Counted from the first letter of the stretch, positions 17,049 through 27,098 are shown. The stretch: DNA of 64,000 nucleotides from Chitinophagaceae bacterium (GCA_025360525.1 JANYCA010000115.1:1-64000); one strand, 5' to 3'. The notes: generated by a model from the letters alone, not told the origin. Translations and numbers: made by a program.

Positions 17049-17993
17049 ATGAACATTGCATTAGACATGATGGGTGGCGACTATGCACCCCTGGAAGCAG
17101 TAAAAGGAATTAAAGCGTTTTTAACCGATGCCTGTAATTTAGTACCTCACCTTACTTTAATTGGCGACCAACCCTCAATACAATTATTGCTTCTGCAATA
17201 TGGTATCGAAACCAATAATATTACTATTGTGCATGCCAGCCAGGCTATAGAGATGCATGAACACCCCACTAGAGCATTACGAGAAAAAAAAGAGTCTTCC
17301 ATTGCAATCGGATTTCATTTGTTGTCCAATGGTTCTGTTGATGCGTTTATAAGTGCCGGCAATACTGGTGCAATGATGGTTGGAGCATTGTTCAGCATTA
17401 AAGCAATAGAGGGCGTTAGCAGGCCAACTATAGGGGGCTATTTCCCCCGTGAAAACGGTAAGTTGGGTTTATTGGTTGATGCTGGTATTAATGCAGATTG
17501 CAAGCCGGAAAACCTGGTGCAATTTGCGCTGTTAGGATCCTTATTTGTTGAACATATCTGGGGCATCAGCAATCCCAGGGTTGGTTTGATAAATTTGGGT
17601 GAAGAGGAGGGAAAGGGCAACATACTTTCACAAGCAACGTATCCTTTGCTGAAAGAAAATAGTCAATTAAATTTTATTGGCAATATTGAAGGAAGAGATA
17701 TACTAATGGACAAGGCAGACGTAATGGTTTGCGAGGGATTTACAGGCAATGTAGTTTTAAAAATGGCTGAAAGTGTTTACGACATTGTACAACGAAGAGG
17801 TATACAAGACGAACACTTTGAACGTTTTAATTTTGAAATGTATGGCGGAGTGCCGGTATTGGGTGTAGCAAAGCCAGTTATAATTGGTCATGGTATATCA
17901 CATGCCACTGCTTTTAAAAATATGATTTCGATTGCACAAAAAATGATTGATACAGCATTGTTGGCTAAGATGGAAACTGCATTTAGTAAATAA
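17049..17993 (+). CDS. plsX: Phosphate acyltransferase PlsX
   Basis: Converts acyl-ACP to acyl-phosphate, the acyl donor for the first step of phospholipid synthesis. The 314-residue protein starts MNIALDMMGGDYAPLEAVKG, the diagnostic PlsX N-terminus. It also has FISAGNTGAMMVGAL, LLVDAGINADCKPENL and VCEGFTGNVVLKMAE. Length is normal. In many bacteria fabH follows; here the next gene is an unrelated convergent one, so the lipid cluster ends at plsX. Confidence 0.96.
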   Translation: MNIALDMMGGDYAPLEAVKGIKAFLTDACNLVPHLTLIGDQPSIQLLLLQYGIETNNITIVHASQAIEMHEHPTRALREKKESSIAIGFHLLSNGSVDAFISAGNTGAMMVGALFSIKAIEGVSRPTIGGYFPRENGKLGLLVDAGINADCKPENLVQFALLGSLFVEHIWGISNPRVGLINLGEEEGKGNILSQATYPLLKENSQLNFIGNIEGRDILMDKADVMVCEGFTGNVVLKMAESVYDIVQRRGIQDEHFERFNFEMYGGVPVLGVAKPVIIGHGISHATAFKNMISIAQKMIDTALLAKMETAFSK

Positions 17994-18069
17994 TTTGCTC
18001 TTCTTATCTACTCATCCTTTGCGGTTCATTTACAACCAACGACTTAAGGAACCTAAATAGCCAAAATAT

Positions 18070-19023
18070 CTATTTTTCTAGATTCTCAAACATATCTTTT
18101 GTCATCCTTTCCAAATCGTAATCTTCCTGCCAGCCCCAATCATTTCTTGCTACAGTATCATCAATACTCTGAGGCCAACTGTTGGCTATTTGTTGCCGGT
18201 AATCCGGCTTATAGGTAATTTCAAATTCAGGGATATGCTTTTTTATTTCAGCAGCAATCTCTTTGGGAGAAAAACTCATGCCAGATATATTGTAACTGGT
18301 TCTGATTGAAATTTGAGCAGCAGGTGCTTCCATCAATTCAAGCGTAGCTTTAATAGCATCGGGCATGTACATCATGGGCAGGTAAGTATCTTCCTGTAAA
18401 AAGCATTCATATTTTTTTTCTTCCAGCGCCTCGTGAAAAATTTCAACTGCATAGTCGGTTGTTCCACCACCGGGTTCGCTTTTGTAGCTGATAAGACCGG
18501 GGTATCGGATACTTCTTACATCGAGCCCCCAGCGTTGGTGGTAATAATTGCACCAAAATTCGCCGGCATATTTGCTGATGCCATACACGGTGCTTGGCTC
18601 AATAATGGTTTGTTGGGGGCAATTTATTTTGGGAGAGGTGGGCCCAAATACCGCAATGCTGCTGGGCCAGTACACTTTGTAAATTTTTTCTTCTTTGGCA
18701 ATATCCAGCACATTCAGCAGGCTTTGCATATTAAGGTTCCAGGCAAGGCTGGGATTTTTTTCACCGGTGGCAGATAGGATTGCCGCCAGCAAATATATCT
18801 GTGTAATATTTTGCCGAATCACCTGTACATGCAGCATTTCCTTGTTCATCACATCAAGGCTAACATAAGGGCCGGAGCCTTTTAGCAGTTCATTTTCTTC
18901 TCTTAAATCACTTGCTACCACGTTGGCATTGCCATAAATTTGTCTAAGAGCAAGGGTAAGCTCTACACCAATTTGCCCGCTGGCACCTATCACTAAAATT
19001 TTTTCTCTTATCATATTGTACAA
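18070..19023 (-). CDS. SDR-type L-threonine 3-dehydrogenase / NAD-dependent epimerase family
   Basis: A 317-residue extended short-chain dehydrogenase. The N-terminal VIGASGQIG motif binds NAD; the catalytic Tyr and Lys are in STVYGISKYAGE. Overall it most resembles the short-chain L-threonine dehydrogenases of Bacteroidota, with YYHQRWGLDVRSIRYPGLIS and GGGTTDYAVEIFHEAL segments. These enzymes convert threonine to 2-amino-3-ketobutyrate. A sugar-nucleotide epimerase is less likely. The start may be the second Met (19014). A TACATTTG-type -7 element lies just upstream. Confidence 0.85.
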   Translation of the reverse strand: MYNMIREKILVIGASGQIGVELTLALRQIYGNANVVASDLREENELLKGSGPYVSLDVMNKEMLHVQVIRQNITQIYLLAAILSATGEKNPSLAWNLNMQSLLNVLDIAKEEKIYKVYWPSSIAVFGPTSPKINCPQQTIIEPSTVYGISKYAGEFWCNYYHQRWGLDVRSIRYPGLISYKSEPGGGTTDYAVEIFHEALEEKKYECFLQEDTYLPMMYMPDAIKATLELMEAPAAQISIRTSYNISGMSFSPKEIAAEIKKHIPEFEITYKPDYRQQIANSWPQSIDDTVARNDWGWQEDYDLERMTKDMFENLEK

Positions 19024-19044
19024 TCGTTTTTATTTGAGAAGAAA

Positions 19045-19052
19045 CAAATGTA
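19045..19052 (-). promoter_or_regulatory. Possible -7 element for the threonine dehydrogenase gene
   Basis: On the minus strand the bases read TACATTTG, matching the Bacteroidota TAnnTTTG -7 consensus, 21 bases upstream of the start codon. No clear TTTG is present at the -33 spacing, so the call is weak. Confidence 0.4.
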
Positions 19053-19190
19053 AATCAATAAAAATAACAGTGGTAAAAACGGGTAGGTATTTTGGATAAC
19101 GCTTGCGTATGTTCCATTTATCGCATTTGCTACTTTCGGTATAATTACTTATAATTTCTTACCTATCTTTAACGGTACTAACTCTGCTTA

Positions 19191-22100
19191 ATGAAACCTT
19201 TACATTTTTTAATGTCTTTATGTTTTTTAATGGCCTATTTAGTTGCATTTCCACAGCAACTTAAGTTTAGTACCTACACTTCGGCAAATGGGTTATCTCA
19301 AAATAGAGGTATTTGCATGGCGCAGGATAAACTTGGCTATTTGTGGATGGGTACGCAGGATGGCTTAAACAGGTTTAATGGAAAAGACTTTGTTGCCTAC
19401 TATAAAGGCAATGTAAAGCGGGGTAATTTACCGGCAAATTATATAGCCGCACTTTACTACGACAGCCTGAATAACTGGCTTTGGATAGGCACTTCTTCAG
19501 GCCTTTGTATTTACAATTGCAGGGCTGATAGTTTTTATAGTGCAGCTCATTATTTTCCAGCAGCAGATACACTTAATGGATTGTTGATAAGGTCTATTGT
19601 TGCAGGACGAAATCCAGGCGAAGTAATAGTGCTTACGTTTAGTGAAGGCCTTTTTATCTGTAATACCCAATTATTTAAACACCAACAATTTTTTCATCAA
19701 CCGGCTACCAAAAACCGCACAGAAGCCGCTCTGGTATGGAACAAGGAGATATTGGTAGTTGCTGATAAAATATTGTATCGCCTGGATGATACTGCCAAAA
19801 TTATATTGGCAAATCCTATGCTGGATGAGATACAGCAAATAATGATGTGGCAGAATAAATTATGTATCGTTTCTGCCAAAAATGGGTTGATGATGGTGGA
19901 TGATTTTGCCAATCCAGCAATAAGGCCAATTGATGCCGGCAGTAAGGATGCTGATTGTATTGCGCTGGATAAAGACAATAATCTTTGGTTGGGAACCCAC
20001 GATGCTGGTGTATTAGTTTTAGAACCAGGCAAGCAGAAAATACTTTATTCATTTAGCACGGCTACCAACCAATACGAATGGCCCAAAAGCTTTATACTTT
20101 CGCTTTTTAAAGATAGGCAAAATAATATGTGGATAGGCAGCAAAGGAGGAGGATTTTCGATAAACATCAATGATAAAAATCAATTTGGATTAATTCACAA
20201 AACGCCTGTAGAATTTGGTAAAATACCCAGTAATAATGCGTCTACTATTTTTAAATCTTCCGGCGGCCTGCTCTATACTGGTATTTTGCAGCAAGGTTTA
20301 CAAGCGTATAATGTTGCAACAAAACAAATTGCCTACTTTGTTAATCCAGCTTCATCCGCCAGTAATACCATTTATGGCATTACTGCTTCATCAAACAATG
20401 CTGTTTGGCTAGCCACTCATGGTGGCTTGTACAATTTTAGCATTGCAACAAAAAAGTTTACGCACTATATTGATAGTGGAGTTGTAGCTTCCCTCTCCGG
20501 AGAATTTGTTTATAAGCTAAAGCGATTCGATAGCTTGCTTTATAGTTCTGGGAGTGGTACAGTTTATTTTAATCTTAGTAATAAAAAATTCAGCGTTTTT
20601 AAAAGCTATATTGATACAAAAGGTAATTTTTTAAACCTGGTTTTAAACTGTGCGGATGAAGATGATGCAGGCAATATTTGGATGGGAACCAACGGACATG
20701 GGCTGGTTAAATACAATATAGCTACAGGCAAAATAGAAATAATTGAAGAGATAGAAAGGTTTTCTAAGGCGATTTACGCCTTGTATAATGACAATGGGAA
20801 TTTATGGGTAGCCACTTCAAACGGATTGTTGATTTATGACTTTTACCACAATAAAATAATAAAAACCTTTTCCATCGCTAACGGTATGCCGGGCAATGCT
20901 ATTGCTAGCATTGAGAAAGACGCCGCAGGTAATTTTTGGTGTGGAAGCAATGTAGGGCTTATTAAAATTGATGGCCATTTCAACAGAGTTACATTGATAA
21001 AAGCATTTGCAGGCTTACCATCTAACGAATTTAATATTGATTGCTCCACGTCGGATAGTTTGGGTAATCTTTATTTTGGAGGTTTTAACGGGGTTTCATT
21101 TTTCAACCCTTCAAAATTTAGTATTAACCAGTTTAGTCCGGCACCGGTAATTGAGTCTATTAAAATTTCTAATACAGAAATGTATCTTGCTAAAGGCATA
21201 AGTTATGTCACTGAAATTGGGTTGTCTCACCTGCAGAATTTTATAACGCTCCAATATGGTGTAACAAACTTTATTGATCATGATGAATGTTTGTATAAGT
21301 ATCGGTTGGATGGAGTGGATGAAAACTGGGTAGATGCAGGTAACCGAACTATTGTAAATTACGCCGGTCTAAAACCAGGCAAATATTTATTTCAGCTGCA
21401 AAGCTGCAATAGTAGTGGCATTTGGAGTAGTGGTATTACAAAACTTGCCATTGTTATAGCACCAGCATTTTGGCAAACCTGGTGGTTTATACTGCTATTA
21501 AATGTTTTGGCTGCTGTGGTAGTTAGTTTGGTTGTAAACAGGAGGATACAAAATATCAAAGACCGATCTGCCATTAAACAAAAAATTTCTGAAACGGAAA
21601 TGGCAGCATTAAGGGCCCAAATGAACCCGCATTTTATGTTTAACTGTATCAACAGTATCGATGCTTTCATTTATAATAATGATAAATACAATGCCACTTT
21701 ATACCTAAATAAGTTTGCCAAACTTTTGCGTAACATCTTAGATAGCAGCAAGCAGAATACAGTACTACTTAGTAAAGATGTAGACACCTTGCAGCTTTAT
21801 CTTGAATTAGAAGAGCTACGACATGAAAATAAATTTAGCAGTAAACTAACTGTGCAGCAAGCGTTGTTACAAAGTGATTATAAAGTGCCGCCACTAATTA
21901 TACAGCCATTTGTAGAGAATGCTATTTTGCATGGGCTTAAAAATAAACCGGGCAATAATGGTATCCTTGTTATCAATATCAAAAAAGTTGATGATACAAT
22001 TCAATTTACTATTGAAGATAATGGCATCGGCAGGGAGGCTGCAAAATTGATAACGCAAACCAAACAATTATCTTATGGTATGGATATGAGTATTGAGCGG

Positions 22101-22208
22101 ATAAAATTGTTTAATAATGAAACAGCAGCATCGCTAAAAATTGAAGATTTAAATGAGCATTGTATGCCAGCTGGAACAAAGATTACCGTTAACTTAAAAA
22201 TTAACTAA
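19191..22208 (+). CDS. Two-component-regulator propeller histidine kinase (LytS-like)
   Basis: A 1005-residue sensor. A signal sequence is followed by repeated propeller motifs (LWMGTQDGLNRF, LWIGTSSGLCIY, MWIGSKGGGFSI, LWVATSNGLLIY), then a Y_Y_Y domain (YKYRLDGVDENW) near residue 700. One membrane helix lies at about 760-785. The cytoplasmic part has the LytS-type phospho-acceptor segment ALRAQMNPHFMFNCINSIDAF near residue 814 and an HATPase domain (PFVENAILHG, EDNGIGREAA). The partner regulator gene starts at the next base after its stop. The ligand is unknown, and no target genes can be assigned. Confidence 0.92.
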   Translation: MKPLHFLMSLCFLMAYLVAFPQQLKFSTYTSANGLSQNRGICMAQDKLGYLWMGTQDGLNRFNGKDFVAYYKGNVKRGNLPANYIAALYYDSLNNWLWIGTSSGLCIYNCRADSFYSAAHYFPAADTLNGLLIRSIVAGRNPGEVIVLTFSEGLFICNTQLFKHQQFFHQPATKNRTEAALVWNKEILVVADKILYRLDDTAKIILANPMLDEIQQIMMWQNKLCIVSAKNGLMMVDDFANPAIRPIDAGSKDADCIALDKDNNLWLGTHDAGVLVLEPGKQKILYSFSTATNQYEWPKSFILSLFKDRQNNMWIGSKGGGFSININDKNQFGLIHKTPVEFGKIPSNNASTIFKSSGGLLYTGILQQGLQAYNVATKQIAYFVNPASSASNTIYGITASSNNAVWLATHGGLYNFSIATKKFTHYIDSGVVASLSGEFVYKLKRFDSLLYSSGSGTVYFNLSNKKFSVFKSYIDTKGNFLNLVLNCADEDDAGNIWMGTNGHGLVKYNIATGKIEIIEEIERFSKAIYALYNDNGNLWVATSNGLLIYDFYHNKIIKTFSIANGMPGNAIASIEKDAAGNFWCGSNVGLIKIDGHFNRVTLIKAFAGLPSNEFNIDCSTSDSLGNLYFGGFNGVSFFNPSKFSINQFSPAPVIESIKISNTEMYLAKGISYVTEIGLSHLQNFITLQYGVTNFIDHDECLYKYRLDGVDENWVDAGNRTIVNYAGLKPGKYLFQLQSCNSSGIWSSGITKLAIVIAPAFWQTWWFILLLNVLAAVVVSLVVNRRIQNIKDRSAIKQKISETEMAALRAQMNPHFMFNCINSIDAFIYNNDKYNATLYLNKFAKLLRNILDSSKQNTVLLSKDVDTLQLYLELEELRHENKFSSKLTVQQALLQSDYKVPPLIIQPFVENAILHGLKNKPGNNGILVINIKKVDDTIQFTIEDNGIGREAAKLITQTKQLSYGMDMSIERIKLFNNETAASLKIEDLNEHCMPAGTKITVNLKIN

Positions 22209-22952
22209 ATGATTACAACAATCATTATTGACGATGAACCAAAAGGCAGGCTGGCACTACGGAAAAAGCTATCAACTTATTGCAGTAATGTGCAGATTAT
22301 GGCAGAGGCATCCAACGGAAAAGAAGCACTTTTATTAATACAAAAACATCAACCCCAACTTATTTTTCTGGATATAGAAATGCCTGTGATGAACGGTTTT
22401 GAAATGCTGAATGGTATCAGTGAAAAAAATTTTCACATCATCTTTACCACAGCCTATGATCAATATGCTATTAAGGCTATCCGTTATGCAGCCTTTGATT
22501 ATTTATTAAAGCCGGTAGATATTGAGGAATTAATTACGGCTGTTGGAAAAATCAGCGGAAATACCTCAACAACGGAGCAGGAAAAAAAAGTTGAAACGTT
22601 GAATCATAACCTGGTTGTAAGCAAAGAGCTTAATAAAATCGCCATACCTACTGCCGACGGGTTACTTTTTTTCGAAATAGGGACCATTACCCGGTTGGAA
22701 GCTCATAGCAACTATACCCATATTTTTTTTAAAAACAGATCTAAATTAATATCTGCCAAAACATTAAAGGATTTTGAAGAACTACTTCCCCAAAAAATAT
22801 TTTTCCGTGCCCATCATTCGCATGTAATTAACCTGGGTTGTATAAAAAAATATTCAAAAGGAAATGGAGGCAAAATCGAATTACTGGACGGTATCGTAAT
22901 TGATTTGTCCAGGAGAAAAAGGGATGCATTTATAAAAATACTTGGGCAATAA
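22209..22952 (+). CDS. LytTR-family response regulator
   Basis: A 247-residue regulator starting directly after the sensor kinase stop codon. The receiver domain (1-120) has the acidic pair Asp8-Asp9, the phospho-acceptor Asp55 in IFLDIEMPVMNG, and the conserved Lys in DYLLKPV. A LytTR DNA-binding domain occupies about 145-245, with IGTITRLEAHSNYTHIFF and FFRAHHSHVINL. It is expected to bind direct-repeat sites at target promoters. None is evident beside the gene pair. Confidence 0.94.
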   Translation: MITTIIIDDEPKGRLALRKKLSTYCSNVQIMAEASNGKEALLLIQKHQPQLIFLDIEMPVMNGFEMLNGISEKNFHIIFTTAYDQYAIKAIRYAAFDYLLKPVDIEELITAVGKISGNTSTTEQEKKVETLNHNLVVSKELNKIAIPTADGLLFFEIGTITRLEAHSNYTHIFFKNRSKLISAKTLKDFEELLPQKIFFRAHHSHVINLGCIKKYSKGNGGKIELLDGIVIDLSRRKRDAFIKILGQ

Positions 22953-23024
22953 ACTCGTAAAGTCCAGCTGTTAAAAAAGCCATATTTCTGTAACATAATT
23001 CTTGATAATGCGGTTTTGTTTAAA

Positions 23025-23052
23025 GAAAAAGGCTACAATTTTAAATGTAGCC
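23025..23052 (-). terminator. Intrinsic terminator of the mla-type operon
   Basis: Read on the minus strand, GGCTACA (23052-23046) and TGTAGCC (23037-23031) form a 7-bp stem with an 8-base AT loop, followed by TTTTTC. It lies just past the stop of the MCE-domain gene. Confidence 0.75.
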
Positions 23053-23082
23053 ATATTACACAGATTTAAAATAATCGGTAAC

Positions 23083-23838
23083 CTATTCTTTATTCTTTTT
23101 TATATTCAGCGAAGCCTTATTTGCTCTTTCAGTTGAGTCTTTAATCCGTTGTTTTTCTTTCTTTTTAAAATAGCCCCTTAATAAAAAATTGCTTTTGGCA
23201 GCCTGTAAAGTTTCGTCGGCTGCGTTGGAAGTTCTATTTATACTGGAGGCGGTTTGTTTAGCCGATTCAATGGTACTTTCTAACCTGTCAGCAAGTTTAT
23301 TATCGGCAAGCAATCGCCCAACCGTACCTTTCCCACTGTTTATTTTTGCAACAATATCTGCAAGTCCATCTGTAACTACAGAAGCATTGGCAGATATTTT
23401 AGAAATATTATTCATAATCTTATCTACATCCACAGGGTTGGTGCTAAGCAGTTTACTGCCATTTTTTGCAACAGGTGATGTGCTTGTACCCGGTGCAATC
23501 AATATTAATTTATCGCCCATTAACCCATCACTTCCAATACTGGCAACCGCATCTGTTTTAATAAAAGGCTGAATTTTCTTTTCTATGCTTAATGAGATTT
23601 GTACACTCGTGTCATTGACAATCCGGATAGTTTCCACTGTGCCGATATTGATACCTGCAAACCTTACAAAATTACCTTCCTGTGTGCCGGAGATATTTTT
23701 AAAATTTGCATAAACCACAAAAGTATCGCTAAATAATTTTTTTTGTTTGCCGATAAAAAAAATCAACCCCAATAGCAGCGCAAGGCTAATAATTACAAAT
23801 ATTCCAGTCTTAATTTTTTGTCCGATAGTTGTATTCAT
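23083..23838 (-). CDS. mlaD: MlaD-family MCE-domain lipid-binding protein
   Basis: Substrate-binding component of a phospholipid ABC transporter. The 251-residue protein has an N-terminal membrane anchor (residues 11-28) and an MCE domain (about 38-115) with YANFKNISGTQEGNFVRFAGINIGTVE and SIGSDGLMGDKLILI. A helical, probably coiled-coil tail follows and ends in a very basic KKKEKQRIKDS-type region. It is the last gene of an mlaE-mlaF-mlaD order and is separated by only five bases from the ATPase. No MlaB or MlaC gene is present nearby. Confidence 0.92.
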   Translation of the reverse strand: MNTTIGQKIKTGIFVIISLALLLGLIFFIGKQKKLFSDTFVVYANFKNISGTQEGNFVRFAGINIGTVETIRIVNDTSVQISLSIEKKIQPFIKTDAVASIGSDGLMGDKLILIAPGTSTSPVAKNGSKLLSTNPVDVDKIMNNISKISANASVVTDGLADIVAKINSGKGTVGRLLADNKLADRLESTIESAKQTASSINRTSNAADETLQAAKSNFLLRGYFKKKEKQRIKDSTERANKASLNIKKNKE

Positions 23839-23843
23839 ATTTT

Positions 23844-24572
23844 TTATTTGAAAAATGATCGTATATAATCATCCTGTGAATTTTCCAATTCTTCATGTGT
23901 TCCTTCAGCAATAAACACCCCGTCGTCTATTATTAATACCCTGTCTGCAGTTATGCTTGAGCATGGAATATCATGCGTTATAATTACAGAAGTTGCCTGG
24001 TATTTTTTCTGAATCTGCAGCATTAAATTGCTAATCTCTTTAGAAGTTATTGTATCCAAACCTGTGGTAGGCTCATCATACAAAATTATTTCTGGTTTTA
24101 CTATTAGGGTACGTGCAAGTCCCATACGCTTTCGCATACCACCACTCAAGTCGGATGGCATTTTATCAATTGCATCTGCAAGACCAACAGCTTCCAAAAC
24201 TTCTATACAGCGGCTTTCAATTAGAGCGTTGTCTTTTATTTTTAAAACCCGTTTTAATGGAAAAATAAGATTATCTCTTACCGTCATAGAATCGTACAAT
24301 GCTGCGCTCTGAAAGAGAAATCCGATCCTGCACCGCAAGGCTTTTAGTTCATCCTCTTTAAGGTCTTTTATCTCTTCTCCAAATACTTTCAATGAACCTT
24401 CATCCTGTGTAAGTAAACCTGCAATGCATTTGATAGTAACAGATTTGCCACTTCCAGACTTACCAAGTATTACTACATTTTCGCCCTTTTTAACAGTAAG
24501 ATTGATACCCTTTAGAATACCGATATCTCCAAAGCTTTTTTTAAGATTCTTTATTTCAATAACTACCTCCAT
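23844..24572 (-). CDS. mlaF: MlaF-family ABC transporter ATPase
   Basis: A 242-residue ABC ATPase. Walker A is GKSGSGKS near residue 38, the Q-loop is FLFQSAALYDSMTVRDNL, the ABC signature is DLSGGMRKRMGLARTL, and Walker B is PEIILYDEPTTGLD. The switch His is in VIITHD. The AALYDSMTV segment is typical of Mla/Ttg2A ATPases. It is encoded between the permease and the MCE protein, which fixes its role in lipid transport between membranes. Confidence 0.94.
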   Translation of the reverse strand: MEVVIEIKNLKKSFGDIGILKGINLTVKKGENVVILGKSGSGKSVTIKCIAGLLTQDEGSLKVFGEEIKDLKEDELKALRCRIGFLFQSAALYDSMTVRDNLIFPLKRVLKIKDNALIESRCIEVLEAVGLADAIDKMPSDLSGGMRKRMGLARTLIVKPEIILYDEPTTGLDTITSKEISNLMLQIQKKYQATSVIITHDIPCSSITADRVLIIDDGVFIAEGTHEELENSQDDYIRSFFK

Positions 24573-24586
24573 TATTAATTTTCAAT

Positions 24587-25357
24587 TTAAGTGTACAGGA
24601 TAGAATTAGTAAGTTGTACAACGATTCCATCAATAATAATAATCCAAATGGAAGAGGTAACAACGGCTGAATTGGCCGCCAGTCCTACGCTGGCTGTTCC
24701 ATTATTGTAAGTAAACCCTTTAAAACAGCCAATAAAACCAATACTTATACCAAATAATATTGTTTTAATAAATGCAGGGACAACGTCTGTATAGTCAAGA
24801 ATAGTAAGTGCTTTGTGAAAATACAATGTCATAGTTATGCCGCCATTCATTGCTGCTGCAATATAACCACCTACTAAGGCCATCGCATCTGCAAAAATGG
24901 TCAATAGCGGAATCATTACTGCACAAGCCAATATACGGGTAACCACCAAAAACTGAATTGGATTGGCGCCGGAAACTTTCATGGCATCAATCTGTTCGGT
25001 TACATTCATACTGCTTAACTCTGCGCCAATACTCGAAGCAATTTTACCAGCACATATTAATGCTATAATAACTGGTCCTATCTCTCTTATGATTGATACG
25101 GAAACCATACTGGGGATATAACTTGCCGCCCCAAATTCTTTTAATGTTGGCAGCGATTGAAGTGTCATTACAATACCCAGGATAAAGCCGGTTAAAGTTG
25201 TTATGCCAATTGATTTATACCCGATAATATAGGATTGGCGGAATAGCTCATCCCATTCAAATCCTTTTTTAAAAATGTTGCGAAAAAATGATTGAAAAAA
25301 ATAGGCCTGATCGGCTACTGCAACCAGTGATTTTGTAAAGGGCAATTGTTTTTGCAT
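24587..25357 (-). CDS. mlaE: MlaE-family lipid transporter permease
   Basis: A 256-residue membrane protein with five to six hydrophobic segments. Diagnostic features are REIGPVIIALICAGKIASSIGAELSSMNVTEQIDAM, the conserved MlaE core, and GFIGCFKGFTYNNGTASVGLAANSAVV near the end. It heads the three-gene mlaE-mlaF-mlaD unit. The 241 bases upstream, to kdsB, contain no gene. They may hold the promoter, but no convincing consensus was seen. Confidence 0.93.
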   Translation of the reverse strand: MQKQLPFTKSLVAVADQAYFFQSFFRNIFKKGFEWDELFRQSYIIGYKSIGITTLTGFILGIVMTLQSLPTLKEFGAASYIPSMVSVSIIREIGPVIIALICAGKIASSIGAELSSMNVTEQIDAMKVSGANPIQFLVVTRILACAVMIPLLTIFADAMALVGGYIAAAMNGGITMTLYFHKALTILDYTDVVPAFIKTILFGISIGFIGCFKGFTYNNGTASVGLAANSAVVTSSIWIIIIDGIVVQLTNSILYT

Positions 25358-25598
25358 ATGGTGTTTTGTACTTATAGAAATATTTTTATAGCGATGGCTT
25401 TGATTGCTTTACTTTCAAACAATATGCTAATCACCTGCCAGAAAAAAAAGAATCGAATAGCCTAGGCGATAAGGTGAAACAGGCGGATAGCGATTGAAAA
25501 TTAAATCAGTTTTGTATTGCTGGGAAATAATTTCTACAGTATATATAAAACCAACCACAATTTAAAGATGGTTTGCTACAAAAAAAGGTAGAGAAAAA

Positions 25599-26333
25599 TC
25601 AGAATAAGTGCAGTAGTTTTTCGAGGTCTTCTGGTGTATCAATACAATGGCTTTCATATGCCGTAGCAACACATTTTATGGAGAAGCCATTTTCTATCCA
25701 GCGAAGTTGTTCTAACGATTCAGCTTTTTCTAAGGAAGATACCGGAAGTTGTGTTATTTTTTCAAGTACATCTTTTCTATAGGCGTACATGCCCACATGA
25801 CGAAAATAGGCATGGTGCAGGTGCCATTCTTTTTCGTCAAATCCTTTTATAAAAGGTATTACCATCCTGCTAAAGTAAAGGGCTTCGTTATTTACATTGA
25901 GCACAATTTTCACTTCACCTTTATCAAACAACATTTCATAACTATCTATTGCCATCATTTGTGTTGCTAACGCTGTTTTGCCATCCTGTAATATGGCAGC
26001 AAGTTCATCTATCTGTGCTGGCTCTATAAGGGGCTCGTCACCTTGTATGTTGATGACATATTGATAATCTTCTTCCAGTTGTTGCAATGCATCCCAACAC
26101 CTATCCGTACCACTTGGGTGATGTGCAGCTGTCATTACAACCTGGCCACCAAATTTTTTAACATGATTAAATATCTGTTCATCATCTGTAGCCACAATTA
26201 CTTTGTTTAGCATCTTGCTTTTAGCCGCCTGTTCGTATACACGCTGTAGCATGCTTTTTCCTTTAATATCTATCAAAGGCTTACCGGGGAAACGGCTGCT
26301 GGCATATCTTGCAGGGATTATTCCTACTATCAT
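25599..26333 (-). CDS. kdsB: CMP-Kdo synthetase (3-deoxy-manno-octulosonate cytidylyltransferase)
   Basis: Activates Kdo, or 8-amino-Kdo, with CTP. The 244-residue protein has the family N-terminus IIPARYASSRFPGKPL, ATDDEQI, and NIQGDEPLI with metal-binding Asp. IPFIKGFDEKEWHLHHAYFRHVGMYAYR and LEQLRWIENGFSIKCV follow. It is the last gene of the Kdo cluster, five bases after kdsC. Because kdnA and kdnB lie in the same cluster, the preferred substrate may be 8-amino-Kdo, as reported for the Shewanella enzyme; that preference is inference here. Confidence 0.95.
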   Translation of the reverse strand: MIVGIIPARYASSRFPGKPLIDIKGKSMLQRVYEQAAKSKMLNKVIVATDDEQIFNHVKKFGGQVVMTAAHHPSGTDRCWDALQQLEEDYQYVINIQGDEPLIEPAQIDELAAILQDGKTALATQMMAIDSYEMLFDKGEVKIVLNVNNEALYFSRMVIPFIKGFDEKEWHLHHAYFRHVGMYAYRKDVLEKITQLPVSSLEKAESLEQLRWIENGFSIKCVATAYESHCIDTPEDLEKLLHLF

Positions 26334-26338
26334 GTTTT

Positions 26339-27037
26339 TCAGGCTTGTGTAATTTCGTTATCCAGCAATGTGAATGAAAGCGGAAGAATTTGTTTTTTTA
26401 CATCCAGATATGCCTGGTAAGGTTCACTGAATTTTATCCTGTGATCGATTGCAGCTTCATAGTTATTCGTCATTACCATTATCATTTCTGATAGCTCTCT
26501 TAAAGCATTGTTGTTGCCGTCAAAATAGGTAACATAATCTACCAGCCTGTTCTTTTTGGCATATTCTATTAGTAATGGATTGGCGGCTCTGTTTACCATT
26601 ATTCTTACACCTACTAATTTGGCAACTGATAAGTCCAGCACATCATCAAATACAAACATTACTTCGGCGGGAGAAATATTGTGTTGCTTACACAGATGCA
26701 AAATCGCCTTTTCTTTGTGAGCAACTTTATAGTAAATAGCATTAAAGTTTTCTCTTTTTGCATATGAAAAAGCCAATTGGTTATTTTCACCGGTTATGAT
26801 GGCAGAAACAGGTAGTTGCTTAGCGAGCAGGTGATGGTTGAAACGGATAAGGTTAACGCCCATTGAATCTACCTCGCTAAATGTGCTATGGCCATCAATG
26901 TTTTTTTGCCCGTTGTTAAATACACCATCCCAATCAAAAACGAATGCTTTTATAGTTCTGAATTTTTGCCTTAAGGCTGTAGAATTAATTACAAATTCTC
27001 CCTTAAAATAATCTTCAAGTATGGAACTAAACTGCAT
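26339..27037 (-). CDS. kdsC: KdsC-like HAD phosphatase (Kdo-8-phosphate phosphatase)
   Basis: A HAD phosphatase of about 232 residues from the preferred ATG at 27037. The frame is open to 27112, but that stretch overlaps a strong terminator hairpin, so the longer form is unlikely. Motif I is FVFDWDGVFNNG, motif II contains the Thr in IITGENNQ, the Lys is in VAHKEKA, and motif III is FVFDDVLDLSVAKLVG. This is KdsC-like, including the AxxxRVDYVT-like region before a helical C-terminal extension of about 45 residues not found in standard KdsC. It would hydrolyse Kdo-8-phosphate to Kdo. Confidence 0.85.
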   Translation of the reverse strand: MQFSSILEDYFKGEFVINSTALRQKFRTIKAFVFDWDGVFNNGQKNIDGHSTFSEVDSMGVNLIRFNHHLLAKQLPVSAIITGENNQLAFSYAKRENFNAIYYKVAHKEKAILHLCKQHNISPAEVMFVFDDVLDLSVAKLVGVRIMVNRAANPLLIEYAKKNRLVDYVTYFDGNNNALRELSEMIMVMTNNYEAAIDHRIKFSEPYQAYLDVKKQILPLSFTLLDNEITQA

Positions 27038-27098
27038 GTTATTAATGGTTAAGGTGCTTATAGATTTTAAATAAAAAAAATTACAATCAATGGTGGTC

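Noticed and set aside
25546..25578. Terminator after kdsB
   Set aside because: Only a 5-bp stem (AACCA/TGGTT) with an 11-base loop and a short T stretch; too weak to call.
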